Assembly (NCBI GenBank): GCA_003417655.1
Contig: QVMW01000001.1
Span: 310,001-374,000 of the forward strand
DNA from: Rhodobacteraceae bacterium 63075
GTDB lineage: Bacteria > Pseudomonadota > Alphaproteobacteria > Rhodobacterales > Rhodobacteraceae
DNA: 64,000 nt
Direction of reading: 5' to 3'
Shown here: positions 55,880 through 64,000 of the stretch, in pieces
Layout: each line of letters starts with the position of its first letter
How positions within the stretch are numbered: the stretch's first letter is position 1
Position numbers and translations under genes: made by a program
The notes under the pieces: model-generated
Seen by the model: the letters and a program-made list of their open reading frames with translations, nothing else
What the model was told of the DNA's origin: nothing
Databases searched by the model: none

Positions 55880-56752
55880 TCAGCCCTCGGCGAACGCGCT
55901 GCTGGCATAGCCCTGCAGGTAGAGCAGCGCCGTCAGGTCGCCGTGGTTGATCCGGATATCGCACTGTGCCGCGACGCTGGGCTTGGCGTGGAGGGCGACG
56001 CCAGCGCCTGCGCGTGACAACATCCCGAGATCGTTCGCCCCGTCGCCCACGGCGATGACGTCCTGCTCGGTGATGCCGAGCCGCGCGGTTATTTCTTCCA
56101 GAGCCTGCACCTTGGCGGCGCGCCCGAGGATGGGCTGGGCGACCTTGCCGGTGAGCAGGCCGCCCTCGGCCAGCAGCGTGTTGGCGCGGTTCTCATCGAA
56201 GCCGAGCGTCTCGGCGACACGGCCCGTGAAGGCCGTGAAGCCGCCGGAAACGAGCGCGGCATAAGCGCCGTTTGCTTTCATCGTCCTGACCAGCGCCTTG
56301 CCGCCGGGCATGAAGGAGATGCGCTCGTCCAGAACCTTGCCGATGACGGCTTCGGGCAGGTCACGCAGCAGCGCCACGCGCTCTGTCAGCGCGCCTTCGA
56401 AATCAAGCTCGCCGTTCATGGCGCGGGCGGTGATCGTCTTCACATGCGCGCCGACGCCCGCCTCCTCGGCCAGCTCGTCGATGCATTCCTGCTCGATCAT
56501 CGTGCTGTCCATGTCGGCCAGCAGCATCTTCTTGCGCCGCCCCTTGGCGGGCTGGACCACGAGATCGACGCGCAGCGCCTGAAGTTCTTCCCAGACCTCC
56601 CAGAGATTGCCCGGCACCTGCGGCAGATCGAACTCGGCGGCTTCCGACGGGGCCAGCCAGCGCGCCTCACCACCGCCCCAGGCATTGCGCAGAGACTCCA
56701 CGAGAGCGGGCTCAAGCGCGCCCCGCGGCGCGATCAGGATGGCGGTGAACAT
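55880..56752 (-). CDS. serB: Phosphoserine phosphatase
   Basis: A 290-aa HAD-family SerB. The catalytic motif DMDSTMIEQECIDELAEEAG (DxDxT) lies at about residue 84, with motif II VSGGFTAFTGRVAETLG and motif III AVGDGANDLGMLSRAGAGVA. It completes serine synthesis begun by SerA and SerC, encoded 1-4 kb away on the other strand. Confidence 0.95.
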   Translation of the reverse strand: MFTAILIAPRGALEPALVESLRNAWGGGEARWLAPSEAAEFDLPQVPGNLWEVWEELQALRVDLVVQPAKGRRKKMLLADMDSTMIEQECIDELAEEAGVGAHVKTITARAMNGELDFEGALTERVALLRDLPEAVIGKVLDERISFMPGGKALVRTMKANGAYAALVSGGFTAFTGRVAETLGFDENRANTLLAEGGLLTGKVAQPILGRAAKVQALEEITARLGITEQDVIAVGDGANDLGMLSRAGAGVALHAKPSVAAQCDIRINHGDLTALLYLQGYASSAFAEG

Positions 56753-56848
56753 GGAAACCTCGGGCTATTGCTACACGCGCGGCATAGCGCAGCTCTGCCG
56801 GGGGGTCCAGCGGGCCGCGCACCGCACCCTTGCACGCCGTGGCTTTCC

Positions 56849-57256
56849 CTAGATCGCCGCGAACAGGCCTCCCAGCAGGATAAGCGCGGTGAGCGCGACC
56901 GCCTGGCGCCAGGGCGTGCGCACGCCGGTGCGGCGCTCTGCCTGCCAGGCCGCAAAGCCTCCGGGCACACCCGCGACCAGGGCCATGACGATTGCAAGCG
57001 CCACCGCCTGCCCCGACCCGGCCAGCACCGGCCCGGCGGCGAGCGCGCCAATGCCAAGTGCGACCGATGCCAATGCCGCGCCGATAATGACGTAGAGCGC
57101 GCGGAAGATGTTCTTCACCGGGCCTGTGTCTTCCAGCCCGTCATGAGCCAGGATCTGCCGGTGATAGTCGGCCGGGGCCGGTCCGAAAAGATACTTCGCC
57201 GCCAGCCCGAGAAGCCCCAGAGCCGCCAGTCCGAAAAGCAATGATGTGACAGGCAT
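56849..57256 (-). CDS. Small four-helix membrane protein
   Basis: A 135-aa protein with hydrophobic stretches near residues 5-24, 52-72, 77-96 and 117-134, and a short basic loop ([15 protein letters not shown]). No family is recognised. It lies between serB and the serC leader on the minus strand. Confidence 0.65.
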   Translation of the reverse strand: MPVTSLLFGLAALGLLGLAAKYLFGPAPADYHRQILAHDGLEDTGPVKNIFRALYVIIGAALASVALGIGALAAGPVLAGSGQAVALAIVMALVAGVPGGFAAWQAERRTGVRTPWRQAVALTALILLGGLFAAI

Positions 57257-57379
57257 TACTGTTCCCCTTCAAATGCCGCGACATTTTAGCACATCTGTCA
57301 ACCGTTCTTCCAAGAGAGAGGTTTCCGATCGTAGTCGCGCCGTGTCGCTTTTCTCTCGAAAGCGGAGCGCGCGCGACAT

Positions 57380-57471
57380 TTCTGCACTTGCGAAAGGGGG
57401 CTCTGCGCTGTAGCTCCATCCGTGGGACACCCCTCCCCAACGAGGGGCGCTTATCTGGAAGGGTAGCAGAA
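57380..57471 (+). promoter_or_regulatory. serC leader RNA candidate
   Basis: The last 90 bases before serC contain a strong hairpin CCCCTC-N6-GAGGGG (57430-57447), closely followed by the GGAAGGG Shine-Dalgarno region (57458-57464). A conserved serC leader motif has been described in alphaproteobacteria at this position. I could not check covariation, so the identification is by location and the hairpin only. Confidence 0.4.
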
Positions 57472-58641
57472 ATGGCTATTGAACATCCGGCGACGCGGCC
57501 GGACACGAAACCTGTCGCCGTCCCGGCGAATCCGCGTTTTTCCTCCGGCCCCTGTGCCAAACCCCCCACATTCGATCTTGCGAAGCTGTCAGGCGCGGCC
57601 CTTGGCCGGTCGCATCGCGCGGCTGTCGGCAAGGGCAAGCTCAAGGCAGCGATCGAGGAGACGCGCGACCTGCTCGGCGTGCCGGAAGACTACAAGATCG
57701 GCATCGTGCCGGCCTCGGACACCGGCGCGGTGGAGATGGCGATGTGGAACCTGCTGGGCGCGCGCAAATGCACCATGGTGGCCTGGGAGAGCTTCGGCGC
57801 GGGCTGGGTGACCGACGTGGTCAAGCAGCTCAAGCTCGACGCGGAGGTAAAGACCGCCGACTACGGCGAGATCGTCGACATGGGGAACGTGGATTACGAC
57901 ACCGATGTCGTCTTCACATGGAACGGCACGACATCCGGCGTGCGCATGCCCTCGGGCGATGTGATCCCGGCAGACCGCGAAGGGCTGACGATCTGCGATG
58001 CGACATCTGCCGCTTTCGCCATGGACCTGCCATGGGACAAGCTCGATGTGACGACCTTCTCCTGGCAGAAGGTGCTGGGCGGGGAAGCGGCGCACGGGAT
58101 GCTGATCCTGAGCCCGCGGGCCGTTGAGCGGCTGGAAAGCTACACGCCGGACTGGCCGCTGCCCAAGATCTTCCGCCTCACGAAGGGCGGCAAGCTCATC
58201 GAGGGCGTCTTCGAGGGCGCGACGATCAACACGCCGTCGATGCTTGCGGTCGAGGATTATCTTGTCGCGCTGGACTGGGCGCGCTCCGTGGGTGGCCTCA
58301 AGGGGCTGATTGCGCGGGCCGATGCCAATGCGCAGGCGATCTGGAATTTCTGCGAGGCGCGCGACTGGATCGACAACCTTGCAAGCGATCCTGCGACGCG
58401 GTCGAATACCTCGGTCTGCCTGAAGTTCACCGATGACCGGATCAAGGACCCGGCAGCCTTCGCCAAGGCGGTGCAGAAGCGGCTCGAAGCCGAGGGCGCG
58501 GCGCTGGACGTGGGCGCTTACCGCGACGCGCCGGCGGGCCTGCGCATCTGGTGCGGCGGGACGGTCGAGACCGACGACATCGCGGCGATGCTGCCCTGGC
58601 TCGACTGGGCCTTCGAGGCCGAGATCGCGGCACAAGCGTAA
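57472..58641 (+). CDS. serC: Phosphoserine aminotransferase (alphaproteobacterial type)
   Basis: A 389-aa SerC from ATG 57472 (GGAAGGG upstream). It opens [20 protein letters not shown] and has [20 protein letters not shown]. The PLP lysine is in [16 protein letters not shown]. It converts 3-phosphohydroxypyruvate to phosphoserine. serA follows after a spacer with two hairpins. Confidence 0.95.
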   Translation: MAIEHPATRPDTKPVAVPANPRFSSGPCAKPPTFDLAKLSGAALGRSHRAAVGKGKLKAAIEETRDLLGVPEDYKIGIVPASDTGAVEMAMWNLLGARKCTMVAWESFGAGWVTDVVKQLKLDAEVKTADYGEIVDMGNVDYDTDVVFTWNGTTSGVRMPSGDVIPADREGLTICDATSAAFAMDLPWDKLDVTTFSWQKVLGGEAAHGMLILSPRAVERLESYTPDWPLPKIFRLTKGGKLIEGVFEGATINTPSMLAVEDYLVALDWARSVGGLKGLIARADANAQAIWNFCEARDWIDNLASDPATRSNTSVCLKFTDDRIKDPAAFAKAVQKRLEAEGAALDVGAYRDAPAGLRIWCGGTVETDDIAAMLPWLDWAFEAEIAAQA

Positions 58642-58655
58642 CAATCCGGGCGGAG

Positions 58656-58702
58656 CCGTTTTCTTTCGAAGAAAACGGACCGGAATTTTCGAAAAATTCC
58701 GG
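58656..58702. repeat. Pair of TTCGAA-centred palindromes between serC and serA
   Basis: 58656-58678 has arms CCGTTTTCTT and AAGAAAACGG; 58680-58702 has arms CCGGAATTTT and AAAATTCCGG. These are the two palindromes of 34158-34203 in reversed order. They separate serC from serA and could attenuate read-through between them. Confidence 0.85.
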
Positions 58703-58745
58703 CGCGCCCGGACCCGATATTCTTCAATTGAAAAGGACCAGGAAC

Positions 58746-60341
58746 ATGGCTCACAAGGTACTCGTATCCGACAAGCTCAGTGAAACCGCCGTCCAGATCT
58801 TCCGTGATCGCGGCATCGAGGTCGATTTCCAGCCCGAGCTGGGCAAGGACAAGGACAAGCTCGCCGAGGTGATCGGCGATTATGACGGTCTTGCGATCCG
58901 CTCCGCGACGAAGGTGACGCCGAAAATTCTCGAGAAGGCGGACAGGCTCAAGGTGATCGCGCGTGCGGGCATCGGCACCGACAACATCGACAAGGACGCG
59001 GCCAGCCAGAAGGGCGTGATCGTGATGAACACGCCCTTCGGCAACATGATCACGACGGCGGAGCACGCCATCGCCATGATGTTCGCCGTGGCGCGCCAGA
59101 TCCCCGAGGCAAGCGCTTCGACGCAGGCCGGAAAGTGGGAGAAATCGAAGTTCATGGGCACCGAGCTGACCGGCAAGACGCTCGGCGTCATCGGCGCGGG
59201 CAATATCGGCGGGATCGTCTGCGACCGCGCGCGCGGCCTCAAGATGAAGGTCATTGCCTATGATCCGTTCCTGTCGGAGGAGAAGGCCGACAAGATGGGT
59301 GTCGAGAAGGTCGAGCTGGACGACCTTTTGGCGCGGGCGGATTTCATCACGCTGCATGTGCCCTTCACGGATGCGACGAAGAACATCCTCAGCCGCGAGA
59401 ACATCGCCAAGACCAGGAAGGGCGTGCGCATCATCAACTGCGCGCGCGGCGGGCTCGTCGACGAGGCGGCGCTGGCCGATGCGCTCAAGTCCGGCCATGT
59501 CGCGGGCGCGGGCTTCGATGTCTTCGCCGAGGAGCCGGCCACCGACAATCCGCTCTTCGGCCTGCCCAATGTCGTCTGCACGCCTCACCTGGGCGCGGCG
59601 ACGAGCGAAGCGCAGGAGAACGTGGCGCTGCAAGTGGCAGAGCAGATGTCGAACTACCTGCTGAGCGGCGCTGTCGAGAACGCGCTCAACATGCCGAGCG
59701 TGACGGCGGAGGAGGCCAAGGTCATGGGGCCGTGGATCAACCTCGCGGGGCACCTGGGCAGCTTCATCGGGCAGCTCACCGACGAGCCGATCAAGGCGAT
59801 CAACATTCTCTATGACGGTGTCGCGGAGCAGATGAACCTCGAGGCGCTCAACTGCGCGGTCATCGCCGGGATCATGAAGAGCGTGAACCCGGATGTGAAC
59901 ATGGTGAGCGCGCCGGTCGTGGCCAAGGAGCGCGGCGTGAAGATCTCCACGACGAGCCAGGCCAAGTCGGGGGCCTTCGAGGGCTACATCAAGGTCACGG
60001 TTGTCACCGACAAGCGCGAGCGCTCCATCGGCGGGACGGTCTTCTCCGACGGCAAGCCGCGCTTCATCCAGATCAAGGGGATCAACATCGACGCCGAGGT
60101 GGGCCGTCACATGCTCTACACCACCAACAAGGATGAGCCGGGGATCATCGGCGCGCTGGGCAACACGATGGGCGGCAGCGGTGTGAACATCGCGAACTTC
60201 ACGCTGGGCCGTGCATCGGCGGGCGGTGAGGCGATCGCGCTGCTCTATCTCGATGCGCAACCCGACCAGGAGGTGCTGGGCAGGCTCCGGGAGACCGGCT
60301 ACTTCCAGCAGATCAAACCGCTTCAGTTCGACGTGAAGTAG
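58746..60341 (+). CDS. serA: D-3-phosphoglycerate dehydrogenase
   Basis: A 531-aa long-type SerA. The NAD-binding domain has LGVIGAGNIGGIVCDRARGL. The catalytic His is in VVCTPHLGAATSEAQENVAL, with RINCARGG-type IINCARGGLVDEAA before it. An intervening ASB domain and a C-terminal ACT domain (YTTNKDEPGIIGALGNTMGG) suggest serine feedback. It catalyses the first step of serine synthesis. It follows serC after a 104-bp spacer. Confidence 0.96.
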   Translation: MAHKVLVSDKLSETAVQIFRDRGIEVDFQPELGKDKDKLAEVIGDYDGLAIRSATKVTPKILEKADRLKVIARAGIGTDNIDKDAASQKGVIVMNTPFGNMITTAEHAIAMMFAVARQIPEASASTQAGKWEKSKFMGTELTGKTLGVIGAGNIGGIVCDRARGLKMKVIAYDPFLSEEKADKMGVEKVELDDLLARADFITLHVPFTDATKNILSRENIAKTRKGVRIINCARGGLVDEAALADALKSGHVAGAGFDVFAEEPATDNPLFGLPNVVCTPHLGAATSEAQENVALQVAEQMSNYLLSGAVENALNMPSVTAEEAKVMGPWINLAGHLGSFIGQLTDEPIKAINILYDGVAEQMNLEALNCAVIAGIMKSVNPDVNMVSAPVVAKERGVKISTTSQAKSGAFEGYIKVTVVTDKRERSIGGTVFSDGKPRFIQIKGINIDAEVGRHMLYTTNKDEPGIIGALGNTMGGSGVNIANFTLGRASAGGEAIALLYLDAQPDQEVLGRLRETGYFQQIKPLQFDVK

Positions 60342-60351
60342 GAGAGTTTCG

Positions 60352-60438
60352 GGGTTCGAATTTGGCTTCGCCAAATCCGACCGTCTGGGGGGACCAGTCC
60401 CCCCAGACCCCCCTGGGATATTTCCGGCAAGAAAAAGG
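60352..60438 (+). repeat. Intergenic hairpin repeat, copy C
   Basis: GGTTCGAATTTGGC-TTC-GCCAAATCCGA, then TCTGGGGGGAC-CA-GTCCCCCCAGA (60384-60407, 11-bp arms), then GGGATATTTCCGGCAAG and AAAAAGG (60415-60437). It is the compact form of copy A and lies between the convergent serA and SulP genes. Confidence 0.85.
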
Positions 60439-60442
60439 CCTA

Positions 60443-62167
60443 TCAGCGCTTGAGCGCATCCCAGGCGTCGTATTGCGACAGGTAGACCTCGCCGGAGAGA
60501 TGGGCGAGGAAGCCGGAGCGCTTGAGGCGGTCCATGACTGGGCCCTTGACCTCCGACAGGTGCAGCCTGATGCCCATGTCCTTCAGTTTCAGGTTCAGCG
60601 CTTCGAGGCTTTCGAGGGCCGACAGGTCGACCTCGTTGACGGCCGAGAACATCAGGACCACATCCGAGAGCGGCTCGTCACAGACGACGCGCGTGCTGAC
60701 ATAGTCTTCCAGGAAGCGCGCATTGGCGAAGTAGAGGCTTTCATCCACGCGCAGGGTGACGAGATGGTCATGGGTTTCCACGTCGTGGCGCAGGATGTTG
60801 CGGAAGTGCTGCGTCCCCGGCACGAGGCCGACCTCGGCGACATGCGGGCGCGATGTCTTGTAAAGGTGCAGCCCGATGGAGAGCAACAGGCCGGAGGCGA
60901 CGCCGACCTCCACGCCGAAGCCGAGCGTGAGCAGGATCGTCACCGTGACGGCGGCGAAATCGACTTTCGAATAGCCCCAGGCGCGTTTGAGAATGCTGAA
61001 ATCGACGAGGCTGAGAACGGCCACGATGATCGTTGCGGCGAGCACAGCCTTGGGCAGGAAGTAGAGCAGCGGTGTCAGCAGCAGCGCGGCAAGCAGGATG
61101 CCGACAGCCGTGAAGAGGCCGGCGGCGGGCGTCTCGGCTCCCGCGTCGAAGTTCACGACCGAGCGCGCGAAACCGCCCGTGACGGGGTAGCCGCCCGAGA
61201 CGGCGGCGGCGATGTTGGAGGTGCCGAGGCCGATCAGCTCCTGGTCGGGGTCGATCCGCTGGCGGCGCTTGGCGGCGAGGGTCTGGGCGACGGAGACGGA
61301 TTCCACGAAACCGATGATCGAGATGAGGAGGGCCGCGAGTGCGAGATCGCGCCAGAGGGCCGCATCGAAGGAAGGTGCCGTAAACGGTGGCAATCCTTGC
61401 GGCACCGCGCCCACGATGGAAACGCCGCGCGTGTCGAGGGCGAGCCCCCATGTCACCAGTGTTGTCACGGCGACGGCGGCGACGGGGCCGGCCTTGGCCA
61501 GCAGGTCGGCCATGCGCGACCCGAAGCCGAGCCGCGAGAGCAGCGGCTTGAGCCCCTTGCGCACCCAGAAGAGGAAGGCGAGGCTGAAAGCGCCGATGAT
61601 GAGCGTCGCGAAGCTGATCTCCGTCACATGTGAAACCAGGCTTGAGAGCAGCGCGGGAAGCGTGTGCCCATGCGCCGGGACCCCGAGAATGTGCTTGAGC
61701 TGGCTCAGGGCGATCAGGATGCCCGAGGCGGTGATGAAGCCTGCGATCACGGGATGGCTCAGGAAATTGGCGAGAAAGCCGAGCCGCAGGACGCCCATGA
61801 GCGTGAGCATGCCGCCCGACAGGAAGGCGAGCGTTCCGGCGGCAAGGGCGTATTCGGCGGGCGTCTCGAGGCCGAGCTGGCCGATGGCGGCGGCGGTCAT
61901 CAGCGAGACGACCGCGACAGGCCCGACGGCGAGCACCCGGCTTGTCCCGAAGATCGCATAGGCCACCAGCGGCAGGATCGAGGCATAAAGGCCCATCTCG
62001 GCGGGCAGCCCCGCCAACAGCGCATAGGCCAGCGACTGGGGGATCAGCATGATCGTGACGATCACCGCCGCGACGAGATCGCTCGTCAGGGTCTCACGGG
62101 AATAGTCCTTCGACCAGGTGACAATCGGGAAGTAGCGTGAAATTGGCCCTTGAGCTGCATTTCGCAT
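60443..62167 (-). CDS. SulP family inorganic anion transporter
   Basis: A 574-aa SulP protein. The N-terminal signature is VTIMLIPQSLAYALLAGLPA; about ten to twelve helices are visible, with LGTSNIAAAVSGGYPVTGGF mid-protein. A C-terminal STAS domain (about residues 450-560) has the AVNEVDLSALESLEAL region. It transports sulfate, bicarbonate or a similar anion; no carbonic anhydrase is fused or adjacent. Confidence 0.9.
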   Translation of the reverse strand: MRNAAQGPISRYFPIVTWSKDYSRETLTSDLVAAVIVTIMLIPQSLAYALLAGLPAEMGLYASILPLVAYAIFGTSRVLAVGPVAVVSLMTAAAIGQLGLETPAEYALAAGTLAFLSGGMLTLMGVLRLGFLANFLSHPVIAGFITASGILIALSQLKHILGVPAHGHTLPALLSSLVSHVTEISFATLIIGAFSLAFLFWVRKGLKPLLSRLGFGSRMADLLAKAGPVAAVAVTTLVTWGLALDTRGVSIVGAVPQGLPPFTAPSFDAALWRDLALAALLISIIGFVESVSVAQTLAAKRRQRIDPDQELIGLGTSNIAAAVSGGYPVTGGFARSVVNFDAGAETPAAGLFTAVGILLAALLLTPLLYFLPKAVLAATIIVAVLSLVDFSILKRAWGYSKVDFAAVTVTILLTLGFGVEVGVASGLLLSIGLHLYKTSRPHVAEVGLVPGTQHFRNILRHDVETHDHLVTLRVDESLYFANARFLEDYVSTRVVCDEPLSDVVLMFSAVNEVDLSALESLEALNLKLKDMGIRLHLSEVKGPVMDRLKRSGFLAHLSGEVYLSQYDAWDALKR

Positions 62168-62278
62168 GGGATGTCCTTTCGCAATCTCTTCCCATATATT
62201 CCAAAAATAGAATTTGAAAACCCCCTAAATTTCCCGTCGATGCTTGCCCCTGCGTCAGCAAGGCCATAGCTATCACCC

Positions 62279-63007
62279 ATGATCGATAGAATCTACGCAA
62301 TCGGCGACATCCATGGCCGGTATGACATGCTGCTCGACGCCCTGACGCTGATCGAGATCGATGGCGGTGCGAAGGCGCCTGTCGTCGTTCTGGGCGATCT
62401 GGTCGACAGGGGGCCGGACAGCCGCGGCGTGATCGAGACGCTCAGGAACGGCAAGGCCGAAGGGCGCGACTGGACCGTGCTCATGGGCAACCATGACCGG
62501 ATGTTCATCGACTTCATGAAACAGGGCCGCCCGGCGCACCCGAGGCTCAGGGCAGGGCTGGGCTGGCTCGATGAGCGGATCGGCGGGCGCGAGACGCTGG
62601 CCTCCTACGGGGTCGATCGGGGTCTGTGCGAGGCCGAGATTCGCGCCGCCGCGCTTCAGGCCGTGCCGCAAGCGCATATCGATTTTCTCGAAAGCTGCCC
62701 GCTCAGCCACGAGACGGAAGAGCTGTTCTTCGTTCACGCCGGGATCCAGCCGCGCCTGCCGCTGGAATGGCAGACCGAGGATGACATGCTCTGGATCAGG
62801 GCACCGTTCCTTGAACATGACGGCCCCTTCCCCAAGCTCGTCGTGCACGGGCACACGGCCGTGCAGGCCCCCGAGCATCGCGGCAACCGCGTCAACCTCG
62901 ACAGCGGCGCGGGCTGGGGCCGCCCGCTGACGGCGGCGGTCTTCGAGGAGGGCCGCGTCTACGCGCTCCGCGAAAACGGGCGCGAGGAACTCACTCCCGC
63001 CGAATGA
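62279..63007 (+). CDS. Metallophosphoesterase (PP2A-like bacterial phosphatase)
   Basis: A 242-aa calcineurin-like phosphoesterase. The metal-binding motifs occur in order: GDIHGRYDMLLDAL, VLGDLVDRGPDS, VLMGNHDRMF, VVHGHTAVQAPEHRGNRVNL. It resembles PrpA/ApaH-type protein phosphatases. The substrate is unknown. It is the only gene between SulP (divergent) and the thiolase. Confidence 0.88.
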   Translation: MIDRIYAIGDIHGRYDMLLDALTLIEIDGGAKAPVVVLGDLVDRGPDSRGVIETLRNGKAEGRDWTVLMGNHDRMFIDFMKQGRPAHPRLRAGLGWLDERIGGRETLASYGVDRGLCEAEIRAAALQAVPQAHIDFLESCPLSHETEELFFVHAGIQPRLPLEWQTEDDMLWIRAPFLEHDGPFPKLVVHGHTAVQAPEHRGNRVNLDSGAGWGRPLTAAVFEEGRVYALRENGREELTPAE

Positions 63008-63105
63008 TCCCTGTGATCGCGCGGAAATGACGCGCCGTTTGGCTGGCGGGCGGGTGAAGGAAGGCGTAGGCTCTGCGCAACTGGATCAGACCGAGGGACA
63101 CAGAC

Positions 63106-64000
63106 ATGGACGATATCGTAATTCTTGACGGCGCGCGCACGGCGATCGGCACTTTCGGGGGCGCGCTGGCGGGCACGCCGCCGACGGAGCTCGGTGCGAC
63201 TGTCACCCGCGAGGCGCTTGCGCGTTCCGGCGTCGAGGGCGCGCAGGTGGGTCACGTGGTCTTCGGCCATGTCATCAACACCGAGCCGCGCGACATGTAT
63301 GTCAGCCGTGTCGCGGCGATGGATGCGGGCATCCCGAACGGCACACCGGCGATGAACGTCAACCGCCTTTGCGGCTCGGGCGTTCAGGCGATCGTCTCGG
63401 CGGTGCAGTCTCTTGCGATGCAGGATGCCGATTTCGCCGTGGCGGGCGGCATCGAGAACATGAGCCGCGCGCCCTACATCGTCCCCAGCCAGCGCTGGGG
63501 CCAGAAGATGGGCGATGTGAAGACGCTCGACATGATGCTCGGCGCTTTGAACTGCCCCTTCGGCACGGGGCATATGGGCGTGACGGCGGAGAACGTGGCC
63601 GAAGAGCACGGCATCAGCCGCGCCGATCAGGACGCCTTCGCGCTGGAAAGCCAGACCCGTGCGGCCAAGGCCATCGAGGCGGGGTATTTCAAGAGCCAGA
63701 TCGTGCCTGTGGATGTGCAGGTGAAGCGCGACACGGTGCCCTTCGAGGTGGATGAGCACCCAAAGGCGACGACGATGGAGGCCCTCGCGGGCCTGCGCGC
63801 GGCTTTCCAGAAGGACGGGACGGTTACTGCGGGCAACGCCTCGGGGATCAACGACGGCGCGGCGGCGCTCGTGCTTGCGCGTGCGGATGCCGCACAGAAG
63901 GCGGGACTGAAGCCGCGCGCTCGGGTGGTCGGCTATGCCCATGCGGGCGTGCGCCCCGAGGTGATGGGCATCGGGCCTGTTCCGGCGGTCGAGAAGCTGC
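63106..64000 (+). CDS. Acetyl-CoA C-acyltransferase (thiolase), N-terminal part
   Basis: About 298 codons before the window edge. It starts MDDIVILDGARTAIGTFGGA. The nucleophilic Cys is in NVNRLCGSGVQAIVSAV; the loop GGIENMSRAPYIVPS follows, then VTAGNASGINDGAAALVLA. It is a biosynthetic/degradative thiolase of the PhaA/AtoB/PcaF group. The C-terminal His and Cys lie beyond the window. The start follows GAGGG. Confidence 0.92.
   Translation, partial: MDDIVILDGARTAIGTFGGALAGTPPTELGATVTREALARSGVEGAQVGHVVFGHVINTEPRDMYVSRVAAMDAGIPNGTPAMNVNRLCGSGVQAIVSAVQSLAMQDADFAVAGGIENMSRAPYIVPSQRWGQKMGDVKTLDMMLGALNCPFGTGHMGVTAENVAEEHGISRADQDAFALESQTRAAKAIEAGYFKSQIVPVDVQVKRDTVPFEVDEHPKATTMEALAGLRAAFQKDGTVTAGNASGINDGAAALVLARADAAQKAGLKPRARVVGYAHAGVRPEVMGIGPVPAVEKL

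Overview
This window is GC-rich chromosomal DNA of an alphaproteobacterium, most probably a Rhodobacteraceae (Roseobacter-clade) species. The diagnostic features are a RpoE-ChrR singlet-oxygen sigma/anti-sigma pair next to a lipid operon of the Rhodobacter type, a sitABCD manganese/iron transporter, the acidic TIGR02300 protein, a Lrp/LysE divergent pair, a CoxDEG-CoxSLM cluster and a serB/serC/serA block. Nearly all genes are intact. There is no integrase, transposase, CRISPR array or rRNA. One tRNA (Ala-GGC) is present.

Layout: 0-2.4 kb holds the end of a surface-polysaccharide glycosyltransferase, a 46-codon ORF overlapping a SAM methyltransferase, and a DUF2793 (phage/GTA-fibre-like) protein. 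2.4-5.1 kb has XdhC, a persulfide-dioxygenase-like MBL hydrolase and an SDR. 5.2-8.6 kb is sitABCD. 8.6-15.7 kb is chrR-rpoE and a divergent six-gene operon (FAD oxidoreductase, DUF1365, CFA-synthase-like methyltransferase, MFS, DUF3833, SDR). Two nearly identical RpoE-type promoters sit back to back between the two units. 15.8-18.2 kb is a TRAP DctQM pair plus cupin without a DctP. 18.4-26.9 kb carries tRNA-Ala, housekeeping and regulatory genes (accA, GntR, Lrp, hemE, hemC), an RTX-repeat protein and rpsO. 27-32.6 kb has two small exported proteins, pnp, an aspartoacylase-family protein and a 1-Cys peroxiredoxin. 32.7-45.6 kb has an aldehyde dehydrogenase, rluA-like, carB, a GT87-like membrane protein, aspS, an orphan receiver protein, methylmalonyl-CoA epimerase and membrane proteins. 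45.9-54.9 kb has a Tat-exported peptide-type binding protein and a form-II (AYRGAGR) molybdenum hydroxylase with coxG/E/D. 54.9-64 kb has an aminotransferase, serB, serC-serA, a SulP transporter, a metallophosphoesterase and the start of a thiolase.

Most notable: (1) the divergent RpoE promoters feeding an operon that contains all three enzyme families implicated in furan fatty acid synthesis plus three uncharacterised partners; (2) two families of dispersed intergenic hairpin repeats whose arms differ between copies but stay complementary; (3) an intergenic spacer with a strict 13-bp tandem repeat between two hairpin pairs; (4) a long inverted repeat in an otherwise empty 386-bp spacer. All functional calls come from reading translated sequence and motifs; no database search was run.
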